A DNA stretch of 64,000 nucleotides from Planctomycetaceae bacterium (lineage in GTDB: Bacteria; Planctomycetota; Planctomycetia; Planctomycetales; Planctomycetaceae), in the NCBI GenBank assembly GCA_024742875.1, contig JANSXP010000004.1, forward strand, positions 62,001 to 126,000, given 5' to 3'. The notes beneath the pieces were generated by a model. The model did not search any database. It was not told where the DNA came from and was given only the letters and a program-made list of their open reading frames with translations. Positions 16,725 to 25,990 of the stretch are shown here, in pieces; the first letter of the stretch is position 1, and the number at the start of each line of letters is the position of its first letter. A program made the translations under genes and the position numbers.

Positions 16725-18032
16725 TTACGACCCGTTCAGCCACTCGCGACGTTCCTTAACGAGTCGCCGCAGTGTGCCTTCCCGAAACGCATTGTCAAAA
16801 CTGCCGTCGGGACGACCGTCGAATTTTTCCGGCGCGATGATGCGGGCGATCTGTTTGCCAAACCCAATCGTCGGGTTCAGATAGAACGACATCGTCGCGT
16901 GCTCCACGCGCAGCTCCTGACTGGCCGCGCTGCGAGACAGTTGCAGATAGACCTGACTAAGCAGCACGGCCGAAGCACCACCGGCTGTCGCCACCTCCCG
17001 AGGCTCAACACCGGCAATCGACTGACGGAGCAGGGCGTACGCTTTGTCCCGCAGCCCGAGGGCGATGTATCGGGACGCCAGCTGCACGGCCGCATTCTGA
17101 TCGGTCGGGTCTTGAGCATTGGCCGCCACCAGGGCCGAGACGGACGAAGACGCCAAACGGGCTGAAGCAGACTGAAACTGCTCGCGAATCTGAGGTGTGA
17201 CGGGTTTGAGCGGTCCCAGTTCTTTGATCGTGTTTTCCCAGTTGCGTGGCGACAGGACAACACCGTGCTCATCAATCAGAAAGGTCTTGGGGACGGCGCC
17301 AAATTTGGTGGCGTAGTTGGGATCCACCAGCGCGGGAAACGTCACGCCAAATTCCTCGTAATAGCGTTTGGCCGGTGGAATGCCTTCCGCATCCAGAGCC
17401 AGTCCCACAACGGTGAAGTCTTCGCCACCCAATTCCTCAAACTTTTTCTGCCACCCGGGCAGATTGTTGCGGCAGAATCACCAGCTCGCCCAGCAGTAAA
17501 GAATGTAACGCCTGCCGAGAAACTCGGAAAACCGCACTTCGCGACCGTCAATCATCGTCAACGGAATATCGGGAACCGTATCCCCCGTGCGGAAGCCGCG
17601 CCCCTGGGGCCAGTCTGCATTATAGCCGACGTCGGCAGCGGCCGGCTGCTCGCCCGGCTCCACAGACACGGAGGCCGTGTCACCGTCGACAGTGACGGTC
17701 ACGGACAGCGCACTTTCAATGGCTGCCACGGCCAGATAATCGCGTCCCTGCACCTGCAGAAAATTGTCCGCGTTCAGCTGCACGGGAATGCAGATGGCCT
17801 GCTCACCTTCAGAGCAGTAGGTTGCCAGTTTGCCGGCCTGCACCACTTCAAACTTCAATGCGGTCGCCCGGCCAACAGCGGCAGCATCCACAAACGTGGT
17901 GCCCCCCTTTAATTTCACACCGATCGACTCATCGGCGGAGACAACTGCGGGCTCAGCGATGGGAAAGCGAATCGCCTTCGCCTGTGCAGGCATCACGGCA
18001 GTGAGTGCGGCGGCGAACAGGACTTTGTGCAT
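16725..18032 (-). CDS. Exported thioredoxin-like protein with in-frame TGA at the redox motif
   Basis: One continuous 435-codon frame is broken only by TGA at 17478-17480 (codon 185). Before it come a signal peptide ('KVLFAAALTAVMPAQAKA'), a beta-rich domain of about 110 residues, and a redoxin start 'GDTVPDIPLTMIDGREVRF...YILYCWASW'. After it comes 'FCRNNLPGWQKKF', then a normal redoxin body ('FTVVGLALDAEGIPPAKRYY', 'FGAVPKTFLIDEHGVV') and a helical C-terminal region. TlpA-like proteins have W-C-x-x-C-R here, so the TGA stands exactly where the first catalytic Cys should be. The spacing is one residue short (TGA-Phe-Cys-Arg). Either selenocysteine is inserted (a hairpin follows directly) or a small deletion created the stop. 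GGAG precedes the chosen ATG at 18032. It diverges from a Nudix gene. Confidence 0.8.
17446..17480 (-). other. TGA codon plus SECIS-like hairpin
   Basis: In the transcript of the thioredoxin-like gene, UGA (17478-17480) is followed at once by UUCUGCC, which pairs perfectly with GGCAGAA at 17446-17452. An alternative inner hairpin pairs UCUGCC with GGCAGA around a CGGGU loop, with the loop starting 21 bases after the UGA. Bacterial selenocysteine insertion elements are hairpins directly downstream of UGA with an apical loop about 16-37 bases away and a G in its first two positions, and the inner hairpin fits that description. The match is by eye; no fold energy was computed and such hairpins are not rare in GC-rich DNA. 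Confidence 0.4.
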
Positions 18033-18131
18033 GAGAAATTCTCCACAACACAGCAAGACAAACGTACGGGCCAGGCCCGCCTGCTACCATAGGGCCCCTC
18101 ATCATAACTCGACTGCAAAGAGAGACTCACT

Positions 18132-18671
18132 GTGAGCCCGGTGATTCCCATCAAAGATTCCTGGAAGTTTTGCCCGCAGTGTGGCGCCGCCACAGATGTT
18201 GTGGGACAGCACCCGTTTCACTGCCGCAAGTGTGAATACCGTCACTATTTCAGTCCCTGCACGGCTGTGGGAGCGCTCATCGTCGATGCGGCCGGCCACA
18301 TGCTGTTTATCGTCCGAGGCAAAGACCCTGGTGCCGGCAAGCTGGGTTTACCGGGCGGTTTTGTGGATGCCCAGGAAACAGCCGAACAGGCACTGGTGCG
18401 GGAAGTCGGGGAAGAGCTCAATCTGCAGGTCACAGAATTTTCCTACCTGGCGTCGTTCCCCAACGTCTATGCGTTCGCAGGCGTGGTCATCGACGTCACC
18501 GACCTGTTCTTTGTCTCTCGTGTGGCGTCATTCGACGGCATCGCGGCGCAGCAGGGAGAGGTGACTGACTGGAAATTCGTGGCCCCGCAGGACGTCTCGA
18601 GCGATCGGCTGGCCTTTGACACCCATCGCCTGGCCATCGAGGCGTATCTGAGTGCAAGCCACGCGGGCTAA
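18132..18671 (+). CDS. Nudix hydrolase with N-terminal zinc ribbon
   Basis: A 179-residue Nudix protein, hydrolysing a nucleoside diphosphate linked to another moiety. A zinc ribbon has four Cys (C14, C17, C31, C34) in the pattern CPQC...CRKC, as in the NADH-pyrophosphatase (NudC) group. The Nudix box at about residues 76-97 reads 'GFVDAQETAEQALVREVGEE', with the G-x5-E-x7-REV-x-EE spacing complete, so metal-dependent catalysis is expected. The start is a GTG at 18132 just after a divergent gap of 99 bases from the thioredoxin-like gene. The protein is shorter than true NudC and lacks its N-terminal domain, so the substrate is not assigned. Confidence 0.9.
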   Translation: MSPVIPIKDSWKFCPQCGAATDVVGQHPFHCRKCEYRHYFSPCTAVGALIVDAAGHMLFIVRGKDPGAGKLGLPGGFVDAQETAEQALVREVGEELNLQVTEFSYLASFPNVYAFAGVVIDVTDLFFVSRVASFDGIAAQQGEVTDWKFVAPQDVSSDRLAFDTHRLAIEAYLSASHAG

Positions 18672-18734
18672 GTCCCGGCTGCTCCGCCTGGTACCGACGG
18701 GGATCGACAGAAGCCCCAGGGATCGACAGAAGCG

Positions 18735-19493
18735 TCAGGGATTTCGTTCTCGCAGATTGGCGTACATCTTCCTGTAGGCATTGGGCGTGATGCCCACCGA
18801 GCGTTTGAACTGTCGGGTGAAGGTACTCTGATCAGAGTATCCGCAGTCGTGCGCGATGAAGCTGATCGGCTCTGTGGTGCGTGTCAGCTTATAGCGGGCC
18901 GCCTCAATTCTTGTCCGAATGATGTACTGCGCGGTGGTCACTCCAAAGATTTCCCCGAGTCGCTTATCCAGCTGGTACACGGACAGATCGGCCAGCTGCG
19001 CCAGCAGTTCGGGAGACAGTGGCTCTTCCATATGCCCATTCACGTGATCCAGAGCCCGCGCCACTCCGCCCAGTTCATCGCGTGCAACGGGCAGGTGGGG
19101 CGGCAGATCCCGACTGAGCCCCGCGAGCCCCAGTACGCGTCCGTCCGTCCCAAACAGCGGTTCTTTCCAGGTCAGACACCAGTCTTTCTGACCGGTCGGG
19201 TACAGGTGTAGCTCAAGCCGGCTGCGAATGATGCGTTGGCCACGCAGCACGCTGCGATCCTGCTCGGCGTAATTCTGGCCGAGTGGGCTGGCAAACAGCT
19301 CATCCACACGACGGCCAATCAACTGGTCTTTGCGTTCGAAACCACAGCGACTCACCAGGGTGGAATTCACATCGACGTATCGCCCCGTTTCGTCCTTGAC
19401 GAAAAAGACGGTGTCAGAGATGGAGTCGAAGACTTCCGTCAGCGAACTGGGTATGCCGTTCAGTTCGATCGAGAGCGAGGGGGGGACGTTCAT
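18735..19493 (-). CDS. PAS-domain AraC-family transcriptional regulator
   Basis: A 252-residue regulator. Residues 12-130 are a PAS sensor domain ('LTEVFDSISDTVFFVKDETG', 'YVDVNSTLVSRCGF', and a closing 'GTDGRVLGLAGLSRD'). Residues 150-245 are an AraC-type double helix-turn-helix, with 'SPELLAQLADLSVYQLDKRL' and the family signature 'AHDCGYSDQSTFTRQFKRSV' followed by 'GITPNAYRKMY'. The PAS ligand is unknown. It is transcribed divergently from the cytochrome/DUF1549 gene beginning at 19837, which makes that operon its most obvious candidate target, though this is inference from position only. The ATG at 19493 gives a complete PAS domain. Confidence 0.9.
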   Translation of the reverse strand: MNVPPSLSIELNGIPSSLTEVFDSISDTVFFVKDETGRYVDVNSTLVSRCGFERKDQLIGRRVDELFASPLGQNYAEQDRSVLRGQRIIRSRLELHLYPTGQKDWCLTWKEPLFGTDGRVLGLAGLSRDLPPHLPVARDELGGVARALDHVNGHMEEPLSPELLAQLADLSVYQLDKRLGEIFGVTTAQYIIRTRIEAARYKLTRTTEPISFIAHDCGYSDQSTFTRQFKRSVGITPNAYRKMYANLRERNP

Positions 19494-19836
19494 AAGACCA
19501 TAGCGTTCACTGGCATTCCGACCCCGAATGCACCAATTCTGGACGATGTGTCAGTCTTAAGTCGTTTGCCGCCTGGCTCAACGGAAACCCTGATCACCTG
19601 TTGTGAAATGGGGACATCATGACGACAGGTAGAGGCATCGTGGCACCTGCAGCGTCTGCTCAGGTGAGGAAGAAGAGGAAACCCTGAAAGGGATGTCGTG
19701 CATTCTACGCTTCGACTTGGCCCGGAACAGTGGGTATCATCTCTCACCACAGTTCGTGATTACCGCCATCATGGATTCCTGAATTCGAAGAGTGACTGTC
19801 ACGAGGTACGATTTGCTGCCCACGTATGACTCACAC
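19494..19836. other. Intergenic, divergent control region; nothing recognised
   Basis: 343 bases lie between the PAS-AraC regulator and the divergent PSD1-type gene. Promoters and an operator for the regulator would be expected here. I see no convincing repeat pair, and short frames in the region have no recognisable product. Confidence 0.5.
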
Positions 19837-22800
19837 ATGACCACTGTGCGAAGTGGATTCTCGCTCCACCTCCCTGCGTGGCTAGCCCTTGCCCTGGGAG
19901 TTGTCGCGAGTGCAACGTCGGTTGGGGCTGACGAGAATCGGCGTCTGTTTGACGGCGCGGCGGCCGTCCTCCAGGAGCACTGCCTTTCCTGTCACAGCGG
20001 CAAACAGCCCAGGGGACAGTTTTCTGTTGAGACCGCCGATGAGTTCTTTGCGGACGGGTACGTCACGCCCGGTGAGTTCGCAGACAGCCATCTGGCGGAC
20101 GTCGTCACGCCGATCGACGGACAAGCCCGGATGCCCCGGCATCAGCCCCCTTTGACAGCAACGGAAAGGGCCGATCTGGCAAACTGGATCAGCGCCGGAG
20201 CGTGGTGGCCGCCACAGCACAGGATCGAGGATGCCGTGGTGGCCGACTTTGATGCGTGGTCGTATCGTCCGCTCTCTGCGGTCGACTGCCCGTCCGCCGA
20301 CAGTGACTGGGTGCGCACGCCGATTGATGCGTTCATCGCGCAGGGACACAAACAACAATCCCTCACGCCCGCTCCAGTCGCCGATCGCCGAACACTGATC
20401 CGTCGACTAACGTTCGATCTGACGGGACTGCCACCGACGCCCGAGCAGGTGGAGCAGTTTGTCAACGACGATTCGCCCGACGCCTGGCAGACGGTGGTCG
20501 ATCGACTGCTCGACTCACCGCACTATGGCGAACGCTGGGCGCGTCACTGGCTGGACGTGGTCAAATACGCGGACACCCACGGATACGACAAGGACAAGCT
20601 GCGACACAACGCCTGGCCCTACCGCGACTATGTGATCGATTCTCTCAACGCCGACAAACCATACGCGCAGTTTGTTCAGGAACAGCTGGCAGCGGATGTG
20701 CTGTTTCCTGACAGGCCGTCCGCCATCCGCGGACTCGGTTTTCTGGCCGCCGGCCCGTGGGACTTCATTGGGCATGTGGAAGTGCCCGAGTCCAAACAGG
20801 ACGGACTGGTGGCCCGCAATCTGGATCGCGACGATATGGTGTCCAATACGCTCAACACCTTCTGCAGCCTGACGGTGCAGTGCGCACGCTGCCATAACCA
20901 TAAGTTTGATCCCATCACGCAGCGTGACTACTACGGACTGCAGGCGATTTTCGCAGCCGTGGACCGGGCCGATCGTCCGTTTGATGATTCCTCAAAGACG
21001 GGGCAGCAGCGACAGGATCTTCTGGCGAAAAAGCGGCAGCTCGAAGCACGCCTGACAGAACTGACAGCAGCCGTCGCGCTGTCAAATGACGGGCAGCACG
21101 TGCAGTCTCAGATTGCCAGGTTCCATGCGGTGCCCGTTCGCAAGTCACCACAGTTCGGCTACCACAGTCGTATTGCCGCCTCGCCCGATGAACAAAAGTG
21201 GGTGCAGCTGCAGTGGGATCAGCCACAGGCGATCTCCCGGTTAATCCTGCACCCCTGTCATGATGAGTTCGCCGGAATTGGTCACGGCTTCGGATTCCCC
21301 CGTGAACTTCAGGTTGATGTGCTCGCAGGATCGAACTGGAAAACGATCTGGGAATCTTCAACCGTCCATCGGGAGGCCGGAGTGGCGGCTGTGACGGTGC
21401 CCATCGGTCAGGACGTCACCGCCATCCGGGTGGTGGCCACGCTGCTCGCCCCGCGAAAAAACGATTACATCTTTGCCCTCGCCGAACTGGAGGCGCTCAG
21501 CGAGCAGTCCCGCAATCTGGCAGACACGGCGACCATCACGGCCAAAGACAGCATCGAAGCGCCTCCGCGATGGCAAACGAGCCACCTCAGCGATGGCCGT
21601 TTTCCGCAGGTCGGCACGCGCGAACAGCAGCAGCACTATGAGCGGCTGTTCGAGCGTTATCGAGTGGCCCTGGCGGCGGCATGGACACCACAGCGAACGG
21701 CAGAACGCCTGCAGCTGAAGGAACAGATCGCCCGCGTGACGGCTGAGCTGGAATCGCTGTCCGATCCGCAGATGGTGTACGCCGCTGCCACGACGTTTGA
21801 GCCGCAGGGGAATTTTCGTGCGACCAATGGAAGCCTGCGACCGATCCGCCTGCTGCATCGCGGCAATGTGGGGCAGCCCGGCGAGCTGGTTGCCCCCTGC
21901 GTGATCCCCACAGGGGCGGGGGACGCTCATCATCTGTCTTCAGAACTCTCCGAAGGCGAACGCCGAGCCGCGCTGGCGAGGTGGATCACCAGCACAGACA
22001 ACCCGTTCGTGTGGCGTTCCATCGTTAACCGAGTGTGGCAGTATCACTTTGGGCGCGGGCTGGTGGCGTCCCCCAATGACTTTGGACGCATGGGACAGCA
22101 GCCGTCGCACCCGCAGCTGCTGGACTGGCTGGCGATCCACTTTCGTGACTCAGGACAGTCACTCAAGAGTCTGCATCGTCTGATCGTCACCAGCAGTGTG
22201 TACCTTCAGTCCTCGGCGAATCATGTCGGCAATGCGGACATCGACAGCAGCAACCGTTTCCTGTGGCGTTTTCGGCGTCGGCGACTGGATGCTGAGGAAA
22301 TCCGAGACAGCATGCTGGCTGTCAGCGGTGTGCTGAACAAAAAACGCGGAGGCCCTGGCTTTTATCTGTTCGCGCTGGAACGCACTCAACATTCGCCGCA
22401 CTATGAATACCACCAGTTCGATCCGGCCGATCCGGCGTCGCACCGCCGCAGCATCTATCGATTCATTGTGCGTTCTCAGCCTGACCCGTGGATGACATCG
22501 CTGGACTGCGCGGATTCCTCGCAGAGCACGCCCACACGCACAGAAACCGTCACCGCACTGCAGGCGCTGTCACTGATGAACAGTCGTTTCACCGTGACCA
22601 TGGCCGACCTGTTTGCCGGGTCAATCGCGGAGAAAACGGACGACCTGCCGCAGCAGATCGAACTGGCACTGCGGCTCACCGTGCAGCGGCCGCCCCACCC
22701 GCAGGAATTGGAGCAGCTGACCGCCTATGCCCGGCAACATGGCCTGAGCAATCTGTGCCGACTGTTGTTCAATCTCAGCGAGTTCGTTTATGTGGACTAA
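19837..22800 (+). CDS. PSD1-type protein: cytochrome c, DUF1549 and DUF1553
   Basis: A 987-residue exported planctomycete protein. After a signal peptide (about residues 8-30) comes a planctomycete cytochrome-c domain with heme motif C49-LS-C52-H. DUF1549 follows (about 130-355; 'LIRRLTFDLTGLPPTPEQVE', 'HYGERWARHWLDVVKYADTH') and contains a second C349-AR-C352-H. The middle includes a beta-sandwich-like segment and a charged coiled part. DUF1553 is at about 680-980 ('RAALARWITSTDNPFVWRSI', 'NRVWQYHFGRGLV', 'LDAEEIRDSMLAVSG'). The ATG at 19837 replaces a GTG 45 bases upstream because it starts at the signal peptide. Three bases after its stop comes the DUF1501 gene, its usual partner. Biochemical function is not established; degradation of complex carbon is often proposed. 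Confidence 0.92.
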   Translation: MTTVRSGFSLHLPAWLALALGVVASATSVGADENRRLFDGAAAVLQEHCLSCHSGKQPRGQFSVETADEFFADGYVTPGEFADSHLADVVTPIDGQARMPRHQPPLTATERADLANWISAGAWWPPQHRIEDAVVADFDAWSYRPLSAVDCPSADSDWVRTPIDAFIAQGHKQQSLTPAPVADRRTLIRRLTFDLTGLPPTPEQVEQFVNDDSPDAWQTVVDRLLDSPHYGERWARHWLDVVKYADTHGYDKDKLRHNAWPYRDYVIDSLNADKPYAQFVQEQLAADVLFPDRPSAIRGLGFLAAGPWDFIGHVEVPESKQDGLVARNLDRDDMVSNTLNTFCSLTVQCARCHNHKFDPITQRDYYGLQAIFAAVDRADRPFDDSSKTGQQRQDLLAKKRQLEARLTELTAAVALSNDGQHVQSQIARFHAVPVRKSPQFGYHSRIAASPDEQKWVQLQWDQPQAISRLILHPCHDEFAGIGHGFGFPRELQVDVLAGSNWKTIWESSTVHREAGVAAVTVPIGQDVTAIRVVATLLAPRKNDYIFALAELEALSEQSRNLADTATITAKDSIEAPPRWQTSHLSDGRFPQVGTREQQQHYERLFERYRVALAAAWTPQRTAERLQLKEQIARVTAELESLSDPQMVYAAATTFEPQGNFRATNGSLRPIRLLHRGNVGQPGELVAPCVIPTGAGDAHHLSSELSEGERRAALARWITSTDNPFVWRSIVNRVWQYHFGRGLVASPNDFGRMGQQPSHPQLLDWLAIHFRDSGQSLKSLHRLIVTSSVYLQSSANHVGNADIDSSNRFLWRFRRRRLDAEEIRDSMLAVSGVLNKKRGGPGFYLFALERTQHSPHYEYHQFDPADPASHRRSIYRFIVRSQPDPWMTSLDCADSSQSTPTRTETVTALQALSLMNSRFTVTMADLFAGSIAEKTDDLPQQIELALRLTVQRPPHPQELEQLTAYARQHGLSNLCRLLFNLSEFVYVD

Positions 22801-22803
22801 CCG

Positions 22804-24258
22804 ATGAATCGACCTGGCACACCTCGCAGACAATTCGTCCGGCAGCTGGGCAGCGGCTTTGGTGGCCTGGCGCTGGCGATGCTGGAGCGGACCACGGCCG
22901 CCGAAGATTCAGGCGCCATGCGGGTGCTGCATCATCCGCCGCGCGCCAAACGTGTCATTCAGCTGTTCATGGGGGGAGCTGCCAGCCATCTGGACCTGTG
23001 GGATCACAAACCGCTGCTGGATCAGCGGCACGGTCAGCCATCGGACTTTGGCGAACACGTGGAAGCTTTTCAGAACGGGCTGGGCCCGTGGATGAAGTCA
23101 CCGTTTCGATTTCGTCCCTGTGGAGAATGCGGCCACCGCCTCAGCGACGTGGTGCAGCCCCTGGCAGACTGCGTGGATGACATGGCGTTCGTCCACAACA
23201 TGGTGGGCAAAACGGGCGTTCATTCCCAGGCCACCTACCTGCAGGCAACGGGTTTTGACCGCCCCGGATTTCCGGGCATGGGATCGTGGATCAGCTATGC
23301 GCTCGGTTCACTCAATGAGAATCTGCCCACCTTCGTGGTCCTGCCGGACCACCGCGGATTCGCCAGCAACGGTCCGAAAAACTGGGGGTCCGCCTTCCTG
23401 CCGGCCAGCAGCCAGGGCACGGCCGTGTTTCCTCAGCGAACCAACCCCATCGAAGATCTGATTCCGCAGGCCCCCTTCATCAACGCCGGCAGCGAACGGG
23501 CCACGCGGCAACTGCTGCAGAAAATGAACGGACACTTTCTGGCCAATCGCCCTGATGACTCACGGCTGGAAGCTCGTCTGCGAACTTACGAACTGGCGGC
23601 CCGGATGCAGCTGAGTGCCCCAGAGGCGCTGGATCTTTCGCAGGAACCGAAACACATCCTCGCGATGTATGGACTCGATCGCCCTGGTGCCACCTATCCG
23701 TCGCATATCAATCCGGAAGAAGAAGCCGAGTATTTTGGACGCAAGTGTCTGATCGCCCGTCGGCTGGTCGAGCGGGGCGTTCGGTTTGTGCAGATCTGGT
23801 CGGGCAACGACAACAGCTTCCCCAGACGCAACTGGGACTCTCATGAAGACATTGCCCGCGACCACGGGCCGCTGGCGCACGGGATGGCGGTTGGTGCAGC
23901 CGCGCTGCTCAAAGACCTCAAACAGCGGGGCCTGCTGGAAGACACCATTGTGCTGTGGACGACAGAGTTTGGCCGCATGCCCAGCACGCAGGGCAGTCGC
24001 GGTCGGGACCACAACCCGTATGTATTTACCAACTGGCTGTGTGGTGGCGGCATTCGCGGCGGCATCACCGTCGGAGAGTCCGACCAGTGGGGTTACAAGC
24101 CACTGGATCGCGACAACCCCACACAGGTTTACGACATCCACGCCACGATCCTGCATCTTCTGGGCATCAATCACAAGCAACTCACAGTGCGGCACGATGG
24201 CATCGATCGCCGGCTCACGGATGTTCACGGACACGTTATCGAACGACTGACTGCCTGA
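22804..24258 (+). CDS. DUF1501 protein with Tat-type signal
   Basis: A 484-residue DUF1501 protein, a sulfatase/phosphatase-fold relative found in planctomycetes beside DUF1549/DUF1553 genes, as here. The N terminus 'PRRQFVRQLGSGFGGLALAM' is a twin-arginine signal, so it is probably exported folded. Family blocks are 'VIQLFMGGAASHLDLWDHKP', 'MAFVHNMVGKTGVHSQAT', 'RLVERGVRFVQIWSGNDN', and near the C terminus 'TIVLWTTEFGRMP' with 'GRDHNPYVFTNWL', giving metal-binding-type Asp/His residues. No Cys-x-Pro-x-Arg motif is present, so it is not a formylglycine sulfatase. It is almost certainly co-transcribed with and works alongside the preceding protein; the exact reaction is unknown. Confidence 0.92.
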   Translation: MNRPGTPRRQFVRQLGSGFGGLALAMLERTTAAEDSGAMRVLHHPPRAKRVIQLFMGGAASHLDLWDHKPLLDQRHGQPSDFGEHVEAFQNGLGPWMKSPFRFRPCGECGHRLSDVVQPLADCVDDMAFVHNMVGKTGVHSQATYLQATGFDRPGFPGMGSWISYALGSLNENLPTFVVLPDHRGFASNGPKNWGSAFLPASSQGTAVFPQRTNPIEDLIPQAPFINAGSERATRQLLQKMNGHFLANRPDDSRLEARLRTYELAARMQLSAPEALDLSQEPKHILAMYGLDRPGATYPSHINPEEEAEYFGRKCLIARRLVERGVRFVQIWSGNDNSFPRRNWDSHEDIARDHGPLAHGMAVGAAALLKDLKQRGLLEDTIVLWTTEFGRMPSTQGSRGRDHNPYVFTNWLCGGGIRGGITVGESDQWGYKPLDRDNPTQVYDIHATILHLLGINHKQLTVRHDGIDRRLTDVHGHVIERLTA

Positions 24259-24448
24259 AGACTGTGTCGCAACGTCGCCACGACCGCCCCGCTCCTGCAA
24301 TGACGCGCTTCCGTCCGGGCAGACTCAATTTGACTCGGAACCGTTTCCACCTGCGCCCTGAGGCTTCGAATTTTCGACTAAGCATGGCGGAAGCTGTATC
24401 GGTGCGTTAGAAACAGGCGTTCGAATTTCGTTTGGGGTTGAGGTGAGT

Positions 24449-25948
24449 ATGCGATCTGGTCAATTCTGCCTTTTTCTGCTGGTTCCGCTGCTTCTGTCGA
24501 GTCTGCCACAGCCGTCGGCTGCCGCAGAATCCTCCGGGGACCACAGCCCACCCAATGTGCTGCTGATCATCACAGACGAGCACAACTTTCGCACGCTGGG
24601 CTGCTATCGCGATTCCCTGCCCCGTGAGCAGGCGGAAATGTGGGGGCTGGGTGCCACAGTCCCCACGCCACATTTTGACCGCATCGCCAGCGAAGGGGTG
24701 CTGTGCACACGCGCTTATGCCACGTCTCCTGTCTGCTCTCCGTGTCGGGCGGCGATGATCACCGGTCGGTATCCTCACAGGACGGGTGTGCCCACCAACA
24801 ATGAGGTTCTGGATCGATCCATTCCCACGCTGGCCGACCGCCTGAATAACGCCGGTTATCGCACGGCATTCATCGGCAAATGGCATCTGGCGGGCGACGG
24901 CAAACCAGAGTGGTCGCCCCAGGTGGATGGTGGGTTTCAGGACAAGCGGTTCATGTACAACCGGGGGCACTGGAAGAAGTTCGGTCTGGAGGACGGCCGG
25001 CCGCGGGTGGCGGCACGCAGGAAAGGCCAGCCCAGTTACGATGTCGCAGGCGCCGATGAAACATCGTTCGCCACAGACTGGCTGACCGATCGTGCCATCG
25101 ACAGTGTCACCGACACGTCCACCAATCAGCCATTTTTTACCGTTGTCAGCTACCCGGATCCGCATGGTCCCAACACGGTCCGCACACCCTATGACACACG
25201 GTTTGACAATCTGCCCTTCATGCCGCCTCGCACCTACCAAACAGGCAGGCCGGCCCCCAAATGGCTGGGAGGCGGCAAGAATCACCCCATCTTTCGTGGC
25301 AAAGACATGAGCCGTTATTTTGGCATGGTGCAGTGTCTGGATGACAACATGGGACGCCTGCTGGCCGCGCTGGAGAAGGCGGAACGGCTGGACAACACGC
25401 TGTTCATCATGACCAGCGATCACGGCGATTTGTGTTACGAACACGACCGCCAGAACAAAGGCAACCCATACGAAGGCTCAGCGCGGGTGCCCATGCTGCT
25501 GCGATTCCCACCACAAATTGCGGCCGAGCAGGTTTACACGCAGCCGGTGGGCACCGTTGACATCACGCCCACTGTGATGGGCTTTCTGAACCTGCCGGCC
25601 AGCGAGCAGGACCAGGGTCGCGACCTCTCGGGCCAACTGGCCACGGCCGGTAAGTCTTCGTCGCAGCCTGGCATGACGTTCCTGAGAAACTCGGGCAAAG
25701 CGGCCGGCTGGGTGGCGGCAATTGACTCCCGCTACAAGCTGATCCTGTCGGTGAATGATCAGCCGTGGCTGTTCGATGCCGTCGAAGACCCGGATGAACT
25801 GGAGAACTTCTTCGGGCGCCCCGGCACCGAACAGGTCACTCAAAAGCTGGCGGCTGGACTGCGGCAGTACGGTCAGGACAACGACGATCCTCATCTGACC
25901 AACCCGAAGATTGCCGCCTCGCTGCAGCAGATCCTTGACGCCAACTAA
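24449..25948 (+). CDS. Secreted sulfatase
   Basis: A sulfatase of 499 residues. A signal peptide covers about residues 1-26 ('FCLFLLVPLLLSSLPQPSAA'). The catalytic site is C96-S-P-C-R, which satisfies C-x-P-x-R with a second Cys inside the motif. The first metal block is 'LLIITDEHNFRTLGCY', with Asp-Glu in place of Asp-Asp. 'FIGKWHLAGDGKP' carries the Lys/His pair and 'MTSDHGDLCYEH' the later Asp/His. A GTG at 24443 is in frame two codons earlier; either could start. AGGTGA lies immediately before. It is the first of three same-strand genes (sulfatase, sulfatase, DUF1080 protein). The layout resembles choline-sulfatase-like and S1 exo-sulfatases, but the substrate is not assigned. Confidence 0.9.
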   Translation: MRSGQFCLFLLVPLLLSSLPQPSAAAESSGDHSPPNVLLIITDEHNFRTLGCYRDSLPREQAEMWGLGATVPTPHFDRIASEGVLCTRAYATSPVCSPCRAAMITGRYPHRTGVPTNNEVLDRSIPTLADRLNNAGYRTAFIGKWHLAGDGKPEWSPQVDGGFQDKRFMYNRGHWKKFGLEDGRPRVAARRKGQPSYDVAGADETSFATDWLTDRAIDSVTDTSTNQPFFTVVSYPDPHGPNTVRTPYDTRFDNLPFMPPRTYQTGRPAPKWLGGGKNHPIFRGKDMSRYFGMVQCLDDNMGRLLAALEKAERLDNTLFIMTSDHGDLCYEHDRQNKGNPYEGSARVPMLLRFPPQIAAEQVYTQPVGTVDITPTVMGFLNLPASEQDQGRDLSGQLATAGKSSSQPGMTFLRNSGKAAGWVAAIDSRYKLILSVNDQPWLFDAVEDPDELENFFGRPGTEQVTQKLAAGLRQYGQDNDDPHLTNPKIAASLQQILDAN

Positions 25949-25990
25949 ACAGACGCAAAGCGCCCGATCTTCCCCTCTGCGGATCATACG

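Noticed and set aside
22804-24258. Counting the DUF1501 protein as a seventh sulfatase
   Set aside because: It shares the fold but has no Cys/Ser-x-Pro-x-Arg modification motif and carries the DUF1501 blocks instead.
24407-25444. A 345-codon open frame on the minus strand
   Set aside because: Antisense to the sulfatase at 24449, which has a signal peptide and all family motifs.
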